Below, piece after piece: positions 15,265-22,437 of a DNA stretch of 47,390 nucleotides. The DNA comes from a virus. The stretch is taken from positions 1-47,390 of the IMG/VR virus record IMGVR_UViG_3300048919_000367. One strand, given 5' to 3'. The notes beneath the pieces were generated by a model, which was given only the letters and a program-made list of their open reading frames with translations, searched no databases and was not told the origin of the DNA. Within the stretch, counting starts at the first letter, position 1; each line of letters opens with the position of its first letter. The position numbers and the translations under genes are program-made.

Positions 15265-16068
15265 CTAACCGAGGCTAGTCCCTCCGGCCGTGCCCTTCTT
15301 GAGCTTTGGCGTAACATTCCACCTGTTCAGCTTCTTTTTGTCTTTCCAGCAGCTTCCGCTGATATCTGGCCATTTCGTCAGCTCGAACGCCAGTGCGCTG
15401 AGGCGCTTCTTGGTATCGCTGATTTCGGGCTTCAGATGCCGACCATTGCGATATGCTGCGAGTGCGCCGAGCGTACAGTCCAAGAGCTGGAGCATAGGTT
15501 CTCGTTCCGAACTGCGTGGCTGAATCACCTTCACTGCGGCAATTCCACTCTCCCAGTGCAGTGCCCCAATCTGATCGGGCAGCAGTCGCGTACAGCTCCC
15601 GTCATCAGGATGAACGTGAATGTCAGCGTCCTTGCCGTAGAACGACACAGGGCGATGTAACAGGAGCTGATAGAACGCTTTAGAGACGGTATCCAGCTTG
15701 CGTCGAGGCCCGGATAGTTTGTGGTCGTATTCATCCATCCGCGAGAAGCGAATGTGGAAATGTAGACGTCCGGCGTCTACCAGTTCGAACAGGAGACGTA
15801 TGAAACCCTCGTGGACCATTCCGCCGCAATATTTGGCGTTTTTCCATTTGACCTCGCCGGTCTTCTTGTACTGCTCGCAGATTGGCTTCATGCGGCTTAG
15901 GATGTATGGGATCGCTTCCCTGGAAACAGCGATACCCGCCACGGCCATGTATGTATCGCCATCCTGCGAGCTTTCATCGCAAAAATACAGGATTTGAGGA
16001 CGCGGTTTTTCTTCCGGTACTGGTTCTGCAGCGGCTTGGCTTGGTGATGGCAGGTATATGAGCGTCAC
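15265..16068 (-). CDS. DUF3800 family protein (267 aa)
   Basis: QILYFCDESSQDGDTYMAVAG at ~25-45 is the hallmark of DUF3800 (Asp31-Glu32-Ser33, then a strand and a conserved Gly). Later family positions are also visible: IHVHPDDGSC near 150-159 and QLLDCTLGALAAY at 194-206. DUF3800 proteins have a predicted RNase H-like fold and recur in phages and defence islands, but their reaction is not established. The start is GTG at 16068 with CCGGAG just before it. The first ~23 residues (PSPSQAAAEPVPEEKPRP) are a disordered leader. A tRNA 3'-end-like sequence lies 30 bp upstream. Confidence 0.75.
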   Translation of the reverse strand: MTLIYLPSPSQAAAEPVPEEKPRPQILYFCDESSQDGDTYMAVAGIAVSREAIPYILSRMKPICEQYKKTGEVKWKNAKYCGGMVHEGFIRLLFELVDAGRLHFHIRFSRMDEYDHKLSGPRRKLDTVSKAFYQLLLHRPVSFYGKDADIHVHPDDGSCTRLLPDQIGALHWESGIAAVKVIQPRSSEREPMLQLLDCTLGALAAYRNGRHLKPEISDTKKRLSALAFELTKWPDISGSCWKDKKKLNRWNVTPKLKKGTAGGTSLG

Positions 16069-16097
16069 TCCGGCGATTCAACAATTGCTCATATTAT

Positions 16098-16130
16098 CAC
16101 GGGTTGAATTCCTTTGTGCCGCTCTCCACA
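16098..16130 (+). other. tRNA 3'-end-like remnant
   Basis: CACGGGTTGAATTCC followed by TTTGTGCCGCTCTCCACA resembles the T arm and acceptor 3' strand of the tRNA-like gene at 46758-46840; 13 bases (GCCGCTCTCCACA) are identical, plus CGGGTT. The 5' half is missing. It could be an att-type scar left by arrival of the minus-strand cassette, or chance similarity. The rest of 16069-16251 is T-rich and shows no gene. Confidence 0.4.
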
Positions 16131-16251
16131 GGAGATTTGGTGTTTTGTTCTTTTTCCGTTCTTTTTATTGTCGATTTTCGTAAAAAAGCGAAGGGGCACA
16201 GAGTAAGTGGCCACATAAAGGTTCACATCGAAAGATTTTCCGGGCTAACCG

Positions 16252-16758
16252 TCATAATTTTTCACACGTTCCGACAGCAATGTAGGGCGTGTCATGGTTC
16301 TCAGCTTCTCGCATGTAGCCGCCATCAAACGTCACCTGTAGCTTTTTGCTGTTCAGATCGAGAAGATAATTTTTGCCGAAATATCGACATGCGACATTCC
16401 CGTTCAATATCGGAATGGCGGGCGAGAACTGGCCAGACAAGAAGCTGCTGACACACTCTTCCGCCTCGCCAGGTTCTCCGAAATCTTTGAATGCGACGCT
16501 GTATTTTTTGTACGTCATTTTGACCGCAGTTTCGTACGTGCCAGTGTCTCCGGTGTCCTTGATTTTTACCAGCAAAGTTTCGCCGTTGGTGTCGAAGGTG
16601 GTTCCTACCCACTTCTGAGCAACCTTATCAAACTTTAAGCCGCCACTCGCGGTGAGTTTGCAAGCGTAGTTGCCACTGTAATCCGGGGTATGATCCTGAG
16701 CTGATGCGCTTATCGACAAACCGAGAATGAACGCCGTGATGACGATACTTTTGATCAT
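16252..16758 (-). CDS. Secreted hypothetical protein with signal peptide (168 aa)
   Basis: Residues 1-21 (MIKSIVITAFILGLSISASA, then QD) form a clear Sec signal peptide with an AxA cleavage site, so the mature ~147-aa protein should be periplasmic. Four cysteines (YACKL, EECVS, VACRY, GTCEK) could form two disulfides. No family is recognised; the beta-rich mature part resembles small periplasmic domains. Its ATG overlaps the stop of the upstream gene (ATGA), so the pair is coexpressed. A periplasmic protein expressed from a prophage suggests lysogenic conversion or superinfection exclusion (inference). Confidence 0.7.
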   Translation of the reverse strand: MIKSIVITAFILGLSISASAQDHTPDYSGNYACKLTASGGLKFDKVAQKWVGTTFDTNGETLLVKIKDTGDTGTYETAVKMTYKKYSVAFKDFGEPGEAEECVSSFLSGQFSPAIPILNGNVACRYFGKNYLLDLNSKKLQVTFDGGYMREAENHDTPYIAVGTCEKL

Positions 16759-17348
16759 TTGCGCTTGGTCCGATCCTTTTCAAGCTGATCAAAATCGAGT
16801 CCGTAACGCTTTTCCAACATCGTCATAATCCGCTGGGTAGTTGCGCCAATAGCGAAATGATGGGCACCAAATTTGACGTATGATCCCAACACTTCTCCAG
16901 CCGTCCACTCGCCGAACGCACTGCGACCTTCGCCTCTAAACTGAGAGTACCAAGTGCCTGACCCGCCTGTATGGATCGTCCAAGACGTGGTCCTACCTCG
17001 TCCGACCGTGTCTGTGGCTGATGTCAAAATATTTGCGATTTCTGCGTGGATTTCGAGCGGAAACAGTTCCTTCTCTGCGTTCTTTTCATATTCGAGAGCA
17101 GAGCGTAGACCCTCTGTGAAGGCATAGGATGGCTTCATGCCATGGTCTTTGCTCCGAACCAAATAGTTGAGCAAGTTTTGTATCACGATCCGTTTCCGGG
17201 TCGACCGCTCCTTTGCATACTGCAAACAAAGGGTCACATATGCTTGTTTCTCGCGCTCGAAAGACTGCTCTGCTGGCGCAACGGACCTGCAATAGGCAAT
17301 CACCTCGTCCGGAATGGGATCGGCACAGATTGGGATATCGGTCATCAT
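16755..17348 (-). CDS. Hypothetical cytoplasmic protein paired with secreted protein (197 aa)
   Basis: No family is recognised. It is helical in the first half (FEREKQAYVTLCLQYAKERSTRKR) with a Gly/Ser/Thr-rich beta-like middle (TVGRGRTTSWTIHTGGSGTWYSQF) and a basic C-terminus. There is no signal peptide. Adjacent ATGs at 17348 and 17345 are both possible starts, with GGGGGAGATG upstream. Its stop overlaps the start of the secreted protein gene, which makes a two-gene operon facing away from the plus-strand operon at 17475. Confidence 0.6.
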   Translation of the reverse strand: MMTDIPICADPIPDEVIAYCRSVAPAEQSFEREKQAYVTLCLQYAKERSTRKRIVIQNLLNYLVRSKDHGMKPSYAFTEGLRSALEYEKNAEKELFPLEIHAEIANILTSATDTVGRGRTTSWTIHTGGSGTWYSQFRGEGRSAFGEWTAGEVLGSYVKFGAHHFAIGATTQRIMTMLEKRYGLDFDQLEKDRTKRK

Positions 17349-17474
17349 TTCATCTCCCCCAGGTATCGATCAGAGATTGCACGAGAGCCTCAATATTTCC
17401 AGCGGTTTTACCTTGTTTCATTTACGCCCACAGCCAACCATCGTAGGTATCGATATGCGATTTGGGAGATCGCG

Positions 17475-17882
17475 ATGAAAAGATTAGAGACAGTCAGCGT
17501 TCCAAAGCCTGACATGGGGTCGGTCACCAAATGGTCGGTCACCATTCCTGTGGAGAACATCAAGTATTTCGATAAGGATGGCAACGAGTGCACCGCTAAA
17601 GAGGCGTTCGAATACCTTACCAAACAGCAGAAATACCCAGGTCCGAATTTCACCGTTGATACGAACGGGCCAGTTCACATTGAAGAACTCCGCCGACAGA
17701 TTGCCATTTACGATGAGCTAATGGCAGAAGGCGCTTTCTATGACCTCAGCCCTGCCCAGTGGGGCTACGCCATGAAAAAGCGTGGTTGGGTATGGGATAG
17801 CCTGGAGAAGTTCGCAAAAGAGGATGGCATACCGTTTGATGCTGAGTATCGGAAGCGTTTCTTTTCGAGGGCAGCGGCATGA
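17475..17882 (+). CDS. Hypothetical protein (135 aa), first of small-gene operon
   Basis: No family is recognised. A beta-like N-terminus (SVTKWSVTIPVENIKYFDKDGNECTAKEAF) precedes a helical C-terminal half (HIEELRRQIAIYDELMAEG). The start ATG at 17475 has GGGAGAT upstream and gives no overlap with the divergent gene ending the other operon. It is followed by five genes, all joined by 1-4-bp stop/start overlaps, so translation is coupled along 17475-19233. The operon precedes the terminase genes; it may be late-early or packaging-associated. Confidence 0.65.
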   Translation: MKRLETVSVPKPDMGSVTKWSVTIPVENIKYFDKDGNECTAKEAFEYLTKQQKYPGPNFTVDTNGPVHIEELRRQIAIYDELMAEGAFYDLSPAQWGYAMKKRGWVWDSLEKFAKEDGIPFDAEYRKRFFSRAAA

Positions 17883-18055
17883 AAACCATCACCATCATCA
17901 CCTACACGACCGGCATCGATGAGCAGCTGCCCGACGGCTGGGACGTCATTCCACATGGCGGCTGGCTGATCCTCAATGACTACAAGGGCCACAACAAGCG
18001 GTACATCCCGGCATACATGGTCGTTGGGGTTGAAGTTCGTGAGGTGGCGGCATGA
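17879..18055 (+). CDS. Small hypothetical protein (58 aa)
   Basis: This short frame begins MKTITIITYTTGIDEQLPDG and ends VGVEVREVAA. Its ATG overlaps the previous stop (ATGA at 17879-17882) and its stop overlaps the next start (ATGA at 18052-18055). These exact overlaps on both sides make it a real gene despite its size. It is beta-rich (GWDVIPHGGWLILNDYKG), with no membrane segment or known motif. Confidence 0.7.
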   Translation: MKTITIITYTTGIDEQLPDGWDVIPHGGWLILNDYKGHNKRYIPAYMVVGVEVREVAA

Positions 18056-18489
18056 TCGACATCAGACAGATATTACTCAATGCCGTAGAACAGGCTGACC
18101 TAACTGAATCCGTCAGGATCGGCCAGATATGTGACTACCGGTCTTTTAAGGTAACCCTTATCGATGACGCTCAGCCGCTCGATCCAGCCGTCACGGCTCA
18201 GCTTAATCAGGCCTGGGATCAGTGGACATCCACATGCACGTCTGAGGTGATCGAGAAGGCTCGCGCCGAAAAGCTCGACCGAATGAAGCGGGCACACGAA
18301 CTGACGTTTTGGCACCAGCTCATGCTCCAGATGGAACGTGATGCTGTCATCGAGGACATCGTCAGCAAAGGCGCACAGCCCTGCGTCGAGCCGGAGCCGA
18401 CCGAAGACGACAGCCCGAAACCTACAACACCACGCGAACGCCTGCGTACCATGAAGGCGCATCCACGATCAGTCAGGGGGAGAAGGTGA
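18052..18489 (+). CDS. Hypothetical protein (145 aa)
   Basis: No family is recognised. A helical central region (QLNQAWDQWTSTCTSEVIEKARAEKLDRMKRAHEL) is followed by a disordered Pro/Glu-rich and then basic tail (PRSVRGRR). Coupled to both neighbours by overlapping stop and start codons. The basic tail may bind nucleic acid, which is inference from composition. Confidence 0.6.
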   Translation: MIDIRQILLNAVEQADLTESVRIGQICDYRSFKVTLIDDAQPLDPAVTAQLNQAWDQWTSTCTSEVIEKARAEKLDRMKRAHELTFWHQLMLQMERDAVIEDIVSKGAQPCVEPEPTEDDSPKPTTPRERLRTMKAHPRSVRGRR

Positions 18490-18758
18490 TGGACGCTGAT
18501 CTCCTCTTCAAGAATGTCGAGATATACCGGAAATGGGCAGAGGGACGTCGGCCTGGTCAAAGAATGCTGGCTGCAAAGTTGGGTAGGCCAGAGGACGAGA
18601 CTGAGTTTCAGGCGATTGGTCTGACAGTCATGGAAATGATCGATCAAATTCACGCCAAGCCAGACATCAGCGAAGAGCAATATGGTGCGATGCGCCATGT
18701 ACTCATTCAACAGCTTTTCGACATATGGAAGCTGCCAAAGCCAGAGGTGCTGGCATGA
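18489..18758 (+). CDS. Hypothetical helical protein (89 aa)
   Basis: The ATG at 18489 shares its A with the preceding stop codon (TGATG) and has GGGGGAGAAGG just upstream. The product is predicted to be all helical (LLFKNVEIYRKWAEGRR, LTVMEMIDQIHAK). No family is recognised. Coupled to the following gene by ATGA. Confidence 0.6.
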   Translation: MDADLLFKNVEIYRKWAEGRRPGQRMLAAKLGRPEDETEFQAIGLTVMEMIDQIHAKPDISEEQYGAMRHVLIQQLFDIWKLPKPEVLA

Positions 18759-19024
18759 CCTACACCCCTGGCTTCCTTATAGACCTGGCCAACTCCACGG
18801 CATTCCCAGACGTCAGCGATGATGGTGCACCCTATAAGACCTACCCGTCAAAGGATGGTTGGCAGGTCTGTTATTTCTATGATGCCGACTACATCGATTA
18901 CATCCAGCACTTCATCACGCCGACTGGCGACGTCCTCGACTTCTGGGAGTGGCCGGATAGTCCTGAGCGGGATCAGCTGATCGCCTGGTGTGGTCGGCCG
19001 AGAGAACATCAGGTGACGGCATGA
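18755..19024 (+). CDS. Hypothetical protein (89 aa)
   Basis: The start ATG at 18755 overlaps the previous stop. The sequence is rich in aromatics and acids (YFYDADYIDYIQHFI, DFWEWPDSPERDQ) and looks like a small compact beta/alpha domain. No family or motif is recognised. Coupled to the membrane-protein gene that follows. Confidence 0.6.
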   Translation: MTYTPGFLIDLANSTAFPDVSDDGAPYKTYPSKDGWQVCYFYDADYIDYIQHFITPTGDVLDFWEWPDSPERDQLIAWCGRPREHQVTA

Positions 19025-19233
19025 TAGGTTTTTTGATCTTCTTTGCGTGGCTTTTAGGCGCGGCTTCAACAGTCTCCGCGCTACTCGTACTGTGTGAACG
19101 AAACCCCAATTCGTTCGAGCACTGTTTCACTGGAGGCGGTTCACTCCTCTTCATTGTTATCGTGTTCTGGCCGCTATTCTGGCCGTGCTACGCTATTTTC
19201 AAGCTCACCGAACGGATCATGACCTCAAAATAA
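19021..19233 (+). CDS. Small membrane protein (70 aa)
   Basis: Two hydrophobic segments are evident: residues ~2-25 (IGFLIFFAWLLGAASTVSALLVL) and ~42-60 (LLFIVIVFWPLFWPCYAIF), with a short polar loop between. The ATG at 19021 overlaps the previous stop (ATGA). It is the last gene of the 17475-19233 operon. Two-segment phage membrane proteins can be holins or superinfection-exclusion proteins, but this one is far from the lysis genes. Confidence 0.6.
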   Translation: MIGFLIFFAWLLGAASTVSALLVLCERNPNSFEHCFTGGGSLLFIVIVFWPLFWPCYAIFKLTERIMTSK

Positions 19234-19355
19234 GATGACGGGGCCCCTGGACCTATTGCCACCATGCGGTGGATTGGAGGCCTCATCCTCTCCCTCGGTA
19301 TAAAATTTTGAAAACAGGGTGTGCAGCACCACCCCCTGAAAATCCTGGCGACATT

Positions 19356-19365
19356 GAATCTTGCA
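19356..19365 (+). promoter_or_regulatory. GAATCTTGCA motif before terminase
   Basis: Copy of the recurring GWWTCTTGCA element, 56 nt upstream of the small terminase start. The 178-bp gap 19234-19411 holds no other gene, so this is the most likely promoter region of the morphogenesis operon. No -10-like hexamer is seen at standard spacing. Confidence 0.5.
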
Positions 19366-19411
19366 CCGTGCTGAAACCTAATCATTTCAAAGGTTTTCAG
19401 GCGTCACAACG

Positions 19412-19999
19412 ATGGCAAGATCAAAAAAGAACTCGGATGAGGTGCACAATCCACCTCTAAATATCGATGACAGTTCAGCACCCCCTGCCACTTCTAGGCA
19501 TGTGAACGCGTCTCAGCTTGCGTCTCTCCTTGGTGTGCACCGGAACACCGTGATGGGTTGGCCTGCAAAGGGTTGCCCTGTTATTCAGCAGGCCGACGTA
19601 TCGAACAACACACATTGGATTTTCGATCTCGCCGAGGTCGTGCGGTGGCTTCGTAAGAAGGACGTCGAGGACGCCATTGCCAAGTACCAGTCAGAGGATG
19701 GTGAAGTTCCTGAAGGCGTATCGAAAGCTAGAAAGGCTTACTGGGCTGCGCTCGATCAACAGAGGGAGACCATGTTGAATCTGCGAAAGGTCATTCCCAC
19801 CGAATACGTGAAGGATCAGCTGTCAAAAGAGTATGCAGCAGTTCTCACCGTTATCGCCAAAATCCCGGATATCATTGCGGCAAATGTCGAGGCCTCTCTG
19901 TCTGCTCACGTGCGTAGCATCGCCGACAAGGAAGTCCGCAACGCGATGCAGCATCTTCAGATCAAGGTGGTGGACGACCCTCTCGAATACGAGAGGTAA
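19412..19999 (+). CDS. nu1: Terminase small subunit, Nu1-like (195 aa)
   Basis: DNA-recognition subunit of the packaging motor. Residues ~30-80 (VNASQLASLLGVHRNTVMGW followed by a 'wing' and FDLAEVVRWL) are a winged helix-turn-helix of the lambda Nu1 / MerR-like type. The C-terminal half is helical and should bind the large subunit. It lies directly before the GpA-type large terminase, as in lambda. This predicts cos-type packaging, with cos probably in the gap upstream or nearby; no cos sequence is identified. Confidence 0.82.
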   Translation: MARSKKNSDEVHNPPLNIDDSSAPPATSRHVNASQLASLLGVHRNTVMGWPAKGCPVIQQADVSNNTHWIFDLAEVVRWLRKKDVEDAIAKYQSEDGEVPEGVSKARKAYWAALDQQRETMLNLRKVIPTEYVKDQLSKEYAAVLTVIAKIPDIIAANVEASLSAHVRSIADKEVRNAMQHLQIKVVDDPLEYER

Positions 20000-20005
20000 G
20001 CACCA

Positions 20006-22174
20006 GTGCGCCTACCATCTGCCATCAAACTTGATGACCAAGACGATCAGGAACTGCCACCTGAGTTGATCTATGAAGCAATCCGCAACTTCGATCAGTT
20101 GTGCATTGCTCTGCGAAATGAAGTCCTGAAGATTCCCGAATTCATGCCGCCTAAGGTGTGGGTCAACAACAACATCAGGCTCGATCACAAGCTTTCACAG
20201 CGCGAAGGCTGGCTGGAATATACCGGATATCAGTCAGCGCTATCCGACTACTTCATGGACGAAGCCTGCCGTCAGCTCACAATCCTGAAGGGCACCCGTA
20301 TCGGTTGGTCACTCTTCATTGCGTCGATTGCGATGTACATCGCTGGATATCTCAAAAAAACCGTCACGATCTCGCAACCAACAGAGGGCGATGCCCAGGC
20401 CTTTTATAAGGAGGTCATCGAGCCGATGATCGCCTGTTGCAAGCCCAGAGATGAAGATGGAAATGAGGACGAGGACCAGAGTAAATGGCTAATCAACCAT
20501 CGCATCCCTGGTTCCTGGAACTTGATCCAGTTCAAGGGCGGTGGCTGCATCCGCCTGATCGGTGCAACGTCCGACGACAATTTCCGTCGTTTCGACAGTC
20601 CATTCAACTTCATGGACGAGTATTCTGCCGATGCCTATGAGCCTTCCAAGGGAAGCCAGGGTGACAAGAAGTCCCTGTTTGCTGAGCGTGGTGGTGCGCA
20701 CTGGCATACCCTCATCGGCGTTGGGTCATCACCATTGTCGAAGGATAACTGTCGCACCTATGCCGAATATCTAAAATCGGACCGCCGATATCCTCATGTT
20801 ACCTGCCCACATTGTTCACGCCAGCAGGTGATGGAATGGGGTGAAAAGGATGGAAAGTTCGGCTTCACCTGGACCTGCGATGAAGTCACAGGTTTTGTTG
20901 ACGATGCTTGGTACCAGTGCATTGGTGGCTGTAAAATCACGGATCGGGATAAGATCGCGCTCGACAGAAGCCTCGAATACATTCCAACCACCGTGCCGAC
21001 GACACCAGGTCACTATGGCCTGCATATCCCACAATGGCTCTCATTTGCAGGTCAGGCCAACTATAAAAGCATCTGCCAGCGTTGGCTGAACTCACAGGGC
21101 AAGCCTGAAGAGTTGAAAACTTTTACGAACAACGTGATGGCCACGGTTTGGGATGAGTACACTACTTCCTCAATGGACGTGACAGCCGTCAGTTCAATGC
21201 TGAAGCCGTTCCCTGCCGAGGTTCCCGACGATGTCGTGGTTCTCACGGCTGGCGGTGATACTCAGGACAACAAGGAAGGTACAGCACTCGCAGCAATGGC
21301 TTCCCGTGAGCTTGCGGTCATCGGGTGGAATGCGCTTGGTCAGTTTCGTGTTATCGGTCACTGGAAAGTCCTGGGTGAGCCAGGTGATCCTTCTTCTGAT
21401 GCTGCACTCCGATCTCTTCTTGACCGACCATATTATAAGCGTGATGGCTCAAAATGGTTCATTCAAGCATCGGCCCACGACTTTGGTGGCAAGGGTTATG
21501 CAGATGAAGTCCGCATGTTCACCAACTCATTTGCTCGTAGCCGAAATGTCTGGGCCATCAAGGGTAACAGGCATCGTATGGATTTCGTCTGGCCGAAGAA
21601 GCGGTCCAGTCAGAGCAAAGAAAAGAACGGCAACGTTTACTACACCATCGATTCCCACCTCGCTCGTGATGGTGTTTTCCGTCTCATGCAACTGAAAGGT
21701 GACAAGGAGCCGTTGATTCCCTCGACACTCGGCTCTTCATATCTCGACAAGCTGATGTGCCAGGAGCGTTTCAGGAAAGAAGGAAAGTTTCACTGGAGAA
21801 ACAAGGAAGGACATCGACCCGAAGAAGAGTGGATGTGCTTGGCATACGCCTATGCTGCTCTCAAGGGCCTACAGCTGGCTTTACCAAAACTCTGGAAGGA
21901 CTTGAATCTTGCAGCCAGAGATCGTGACGTACCAGAACTGATCTTTGATCCGGAAACGGGTGAGATTGGATACGAGGGTGTCGACAAGTCAGCGATGGCT
22001 GCATTCGTGCAGCAGGCCGTAGAAAGCGACGACATCCGAGAAGTCCAGATTTCCAGCCCAGGCTCGGCCAAAGAACAAAAGAAGAACAACGCAGCGGTTG
22101 AGGCAGTGGTGCCGCAGATAGCCGTGGGCGAGAGACAGGGCAGAAAGCGTCGAATGGGTGGCATTCACCATTGA
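20006..22174 (+). CDS. A: Terminase large subunit, GpA family (722 aa)
   Basis: ATPase/nuclease that cuts and packages DNA. The GpA-type motor region shows LKGTRIGWSLF (about 94-104, variant Walker A) and FNFMDEYSADAY (Walker B with Asp204-Glu205). A Cys pair (TCPHC, 267 and 270) and a later CIGGC suggest the zinc-binding insert typical of GpA proteins. The C-terminal half holds the nuclease domain (LTAGGDTQDN around residue 413, and SAHDFGGKGY). Length 722 aa, close to lambda gpA. The start is GTG at 20006, six bases after the nu1 stop. Confidence 0.92.
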   Translation: MRLPSAIKLDDQDDQELPPELIYEAIRNFDQLCIALRNEVLKIPEFMPPKVWVNNNIRLDHKLSQREGWLEYTGYQSALSDYFMDEACRQLTILKGTRIGWSLFIASIAMYIAGYLKKTVTISQPTEGDAQAFYKEVIEPMIACCKPRDEDGNEDEDQSKWLINHRIPGSWNLIQFKGGGCIRLIGATSDDNFRRFDSPFNFMDEYSADAYEPSKGSQGDKKSLFAERGGAHWHTLIGVGSSPLSKDNCRTYAEYLKSDRRYPHVTCPHCSRQQVMEWGEKDGKFGFTWTCDEVTGFVDDAWYQCIGGCKITDRDKIALDRSLEYIPTTVPTTPGHYGLHIPQWLSFAGQANYKSICQRWLNSQGKPEELKTFTNNVMATVWDEYTTSSMDVTAVSSMLKPFPAEVPDDVVVLTAGGDTQDNKEGTALAAMASRELAVIGWNALGQFRVIGHWKVLGEPGDPSSDAALRSLLDRPYYKRDGSKWFIQASAHDFGGKGYADEVRMFTNSFARSRNVWAIKGNRHRMDFVWPKKRSSQSKEKNGNVYYTIDSHLARDGVFRLMQLKGDKEPLIPSTLGSSYLDKLMCQERFRKEGKFHWRNKEGHRPEEEWMCLAYAYAALKGLQLALPKLWKDLNLAARDRDVPELIFDPETGEIGYEGVDKSAMAAFVQQAVESDDIREVQISSPGSAKEQKKNNAAVEAVVPQIAVGERQGRKRRMGGIHH

Positions 22175-22188
22175 CGTCGGAGGTGTAA

Positions 22189-22437
22189 ATGAAGCTATTC
22201 AGAACTTGGTCACGTGCGCAGATCGTGACCGCGATCCAATCACTGGAGGAGGTCCTACAGCAGGGCGTCCAGTCCGTCAGTAATCCTGCGCAGGGGTCTG
22301 TTTCATATAGCTCGCCCGAGCACGGCTTCCGAATGCTTCGGTCTCTCTACGCTCGCCTCGACGAATTAGATGGCGTTAAAACTCAGTCCTCAGGTCCTCG
22401 CGTCATAAACCAGCGCATCACCGGAGGGTCACTGTGA
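22189..22437 (+). CDS. W: Head-tail joining protein W-like (82 aa)
   Basis: A small protein between terminase A and portal B, the position of gpW in lambda-type heads. The helices (WSRAQIVTAIQSLEEVLQQG and HGFRMLRSLYARLDEL) around a turn agree with a gpW-like adaptor that stabilises packaged DNA and joins the tail. GGAGGTG precedes the ATG. Its TGA overlaps the portal start (TGATG). The assignment rests mainly on position and size. Confidence 0.6.
   Translation: MKLFRTWSRAQIVTAIQSLEEVLQQGVQSVSNPAQGSVSYSSPEHGFRMLRSLYARLDELDGVKTQSSGPRVINQRITGGSL

Noticed and set aside
21904-21913. Another GAATCTTGCA copy
   Set aside because: It lies in the middle of the large terminase gene with no start codon 54-63 nt downstream; treated as coincidental.
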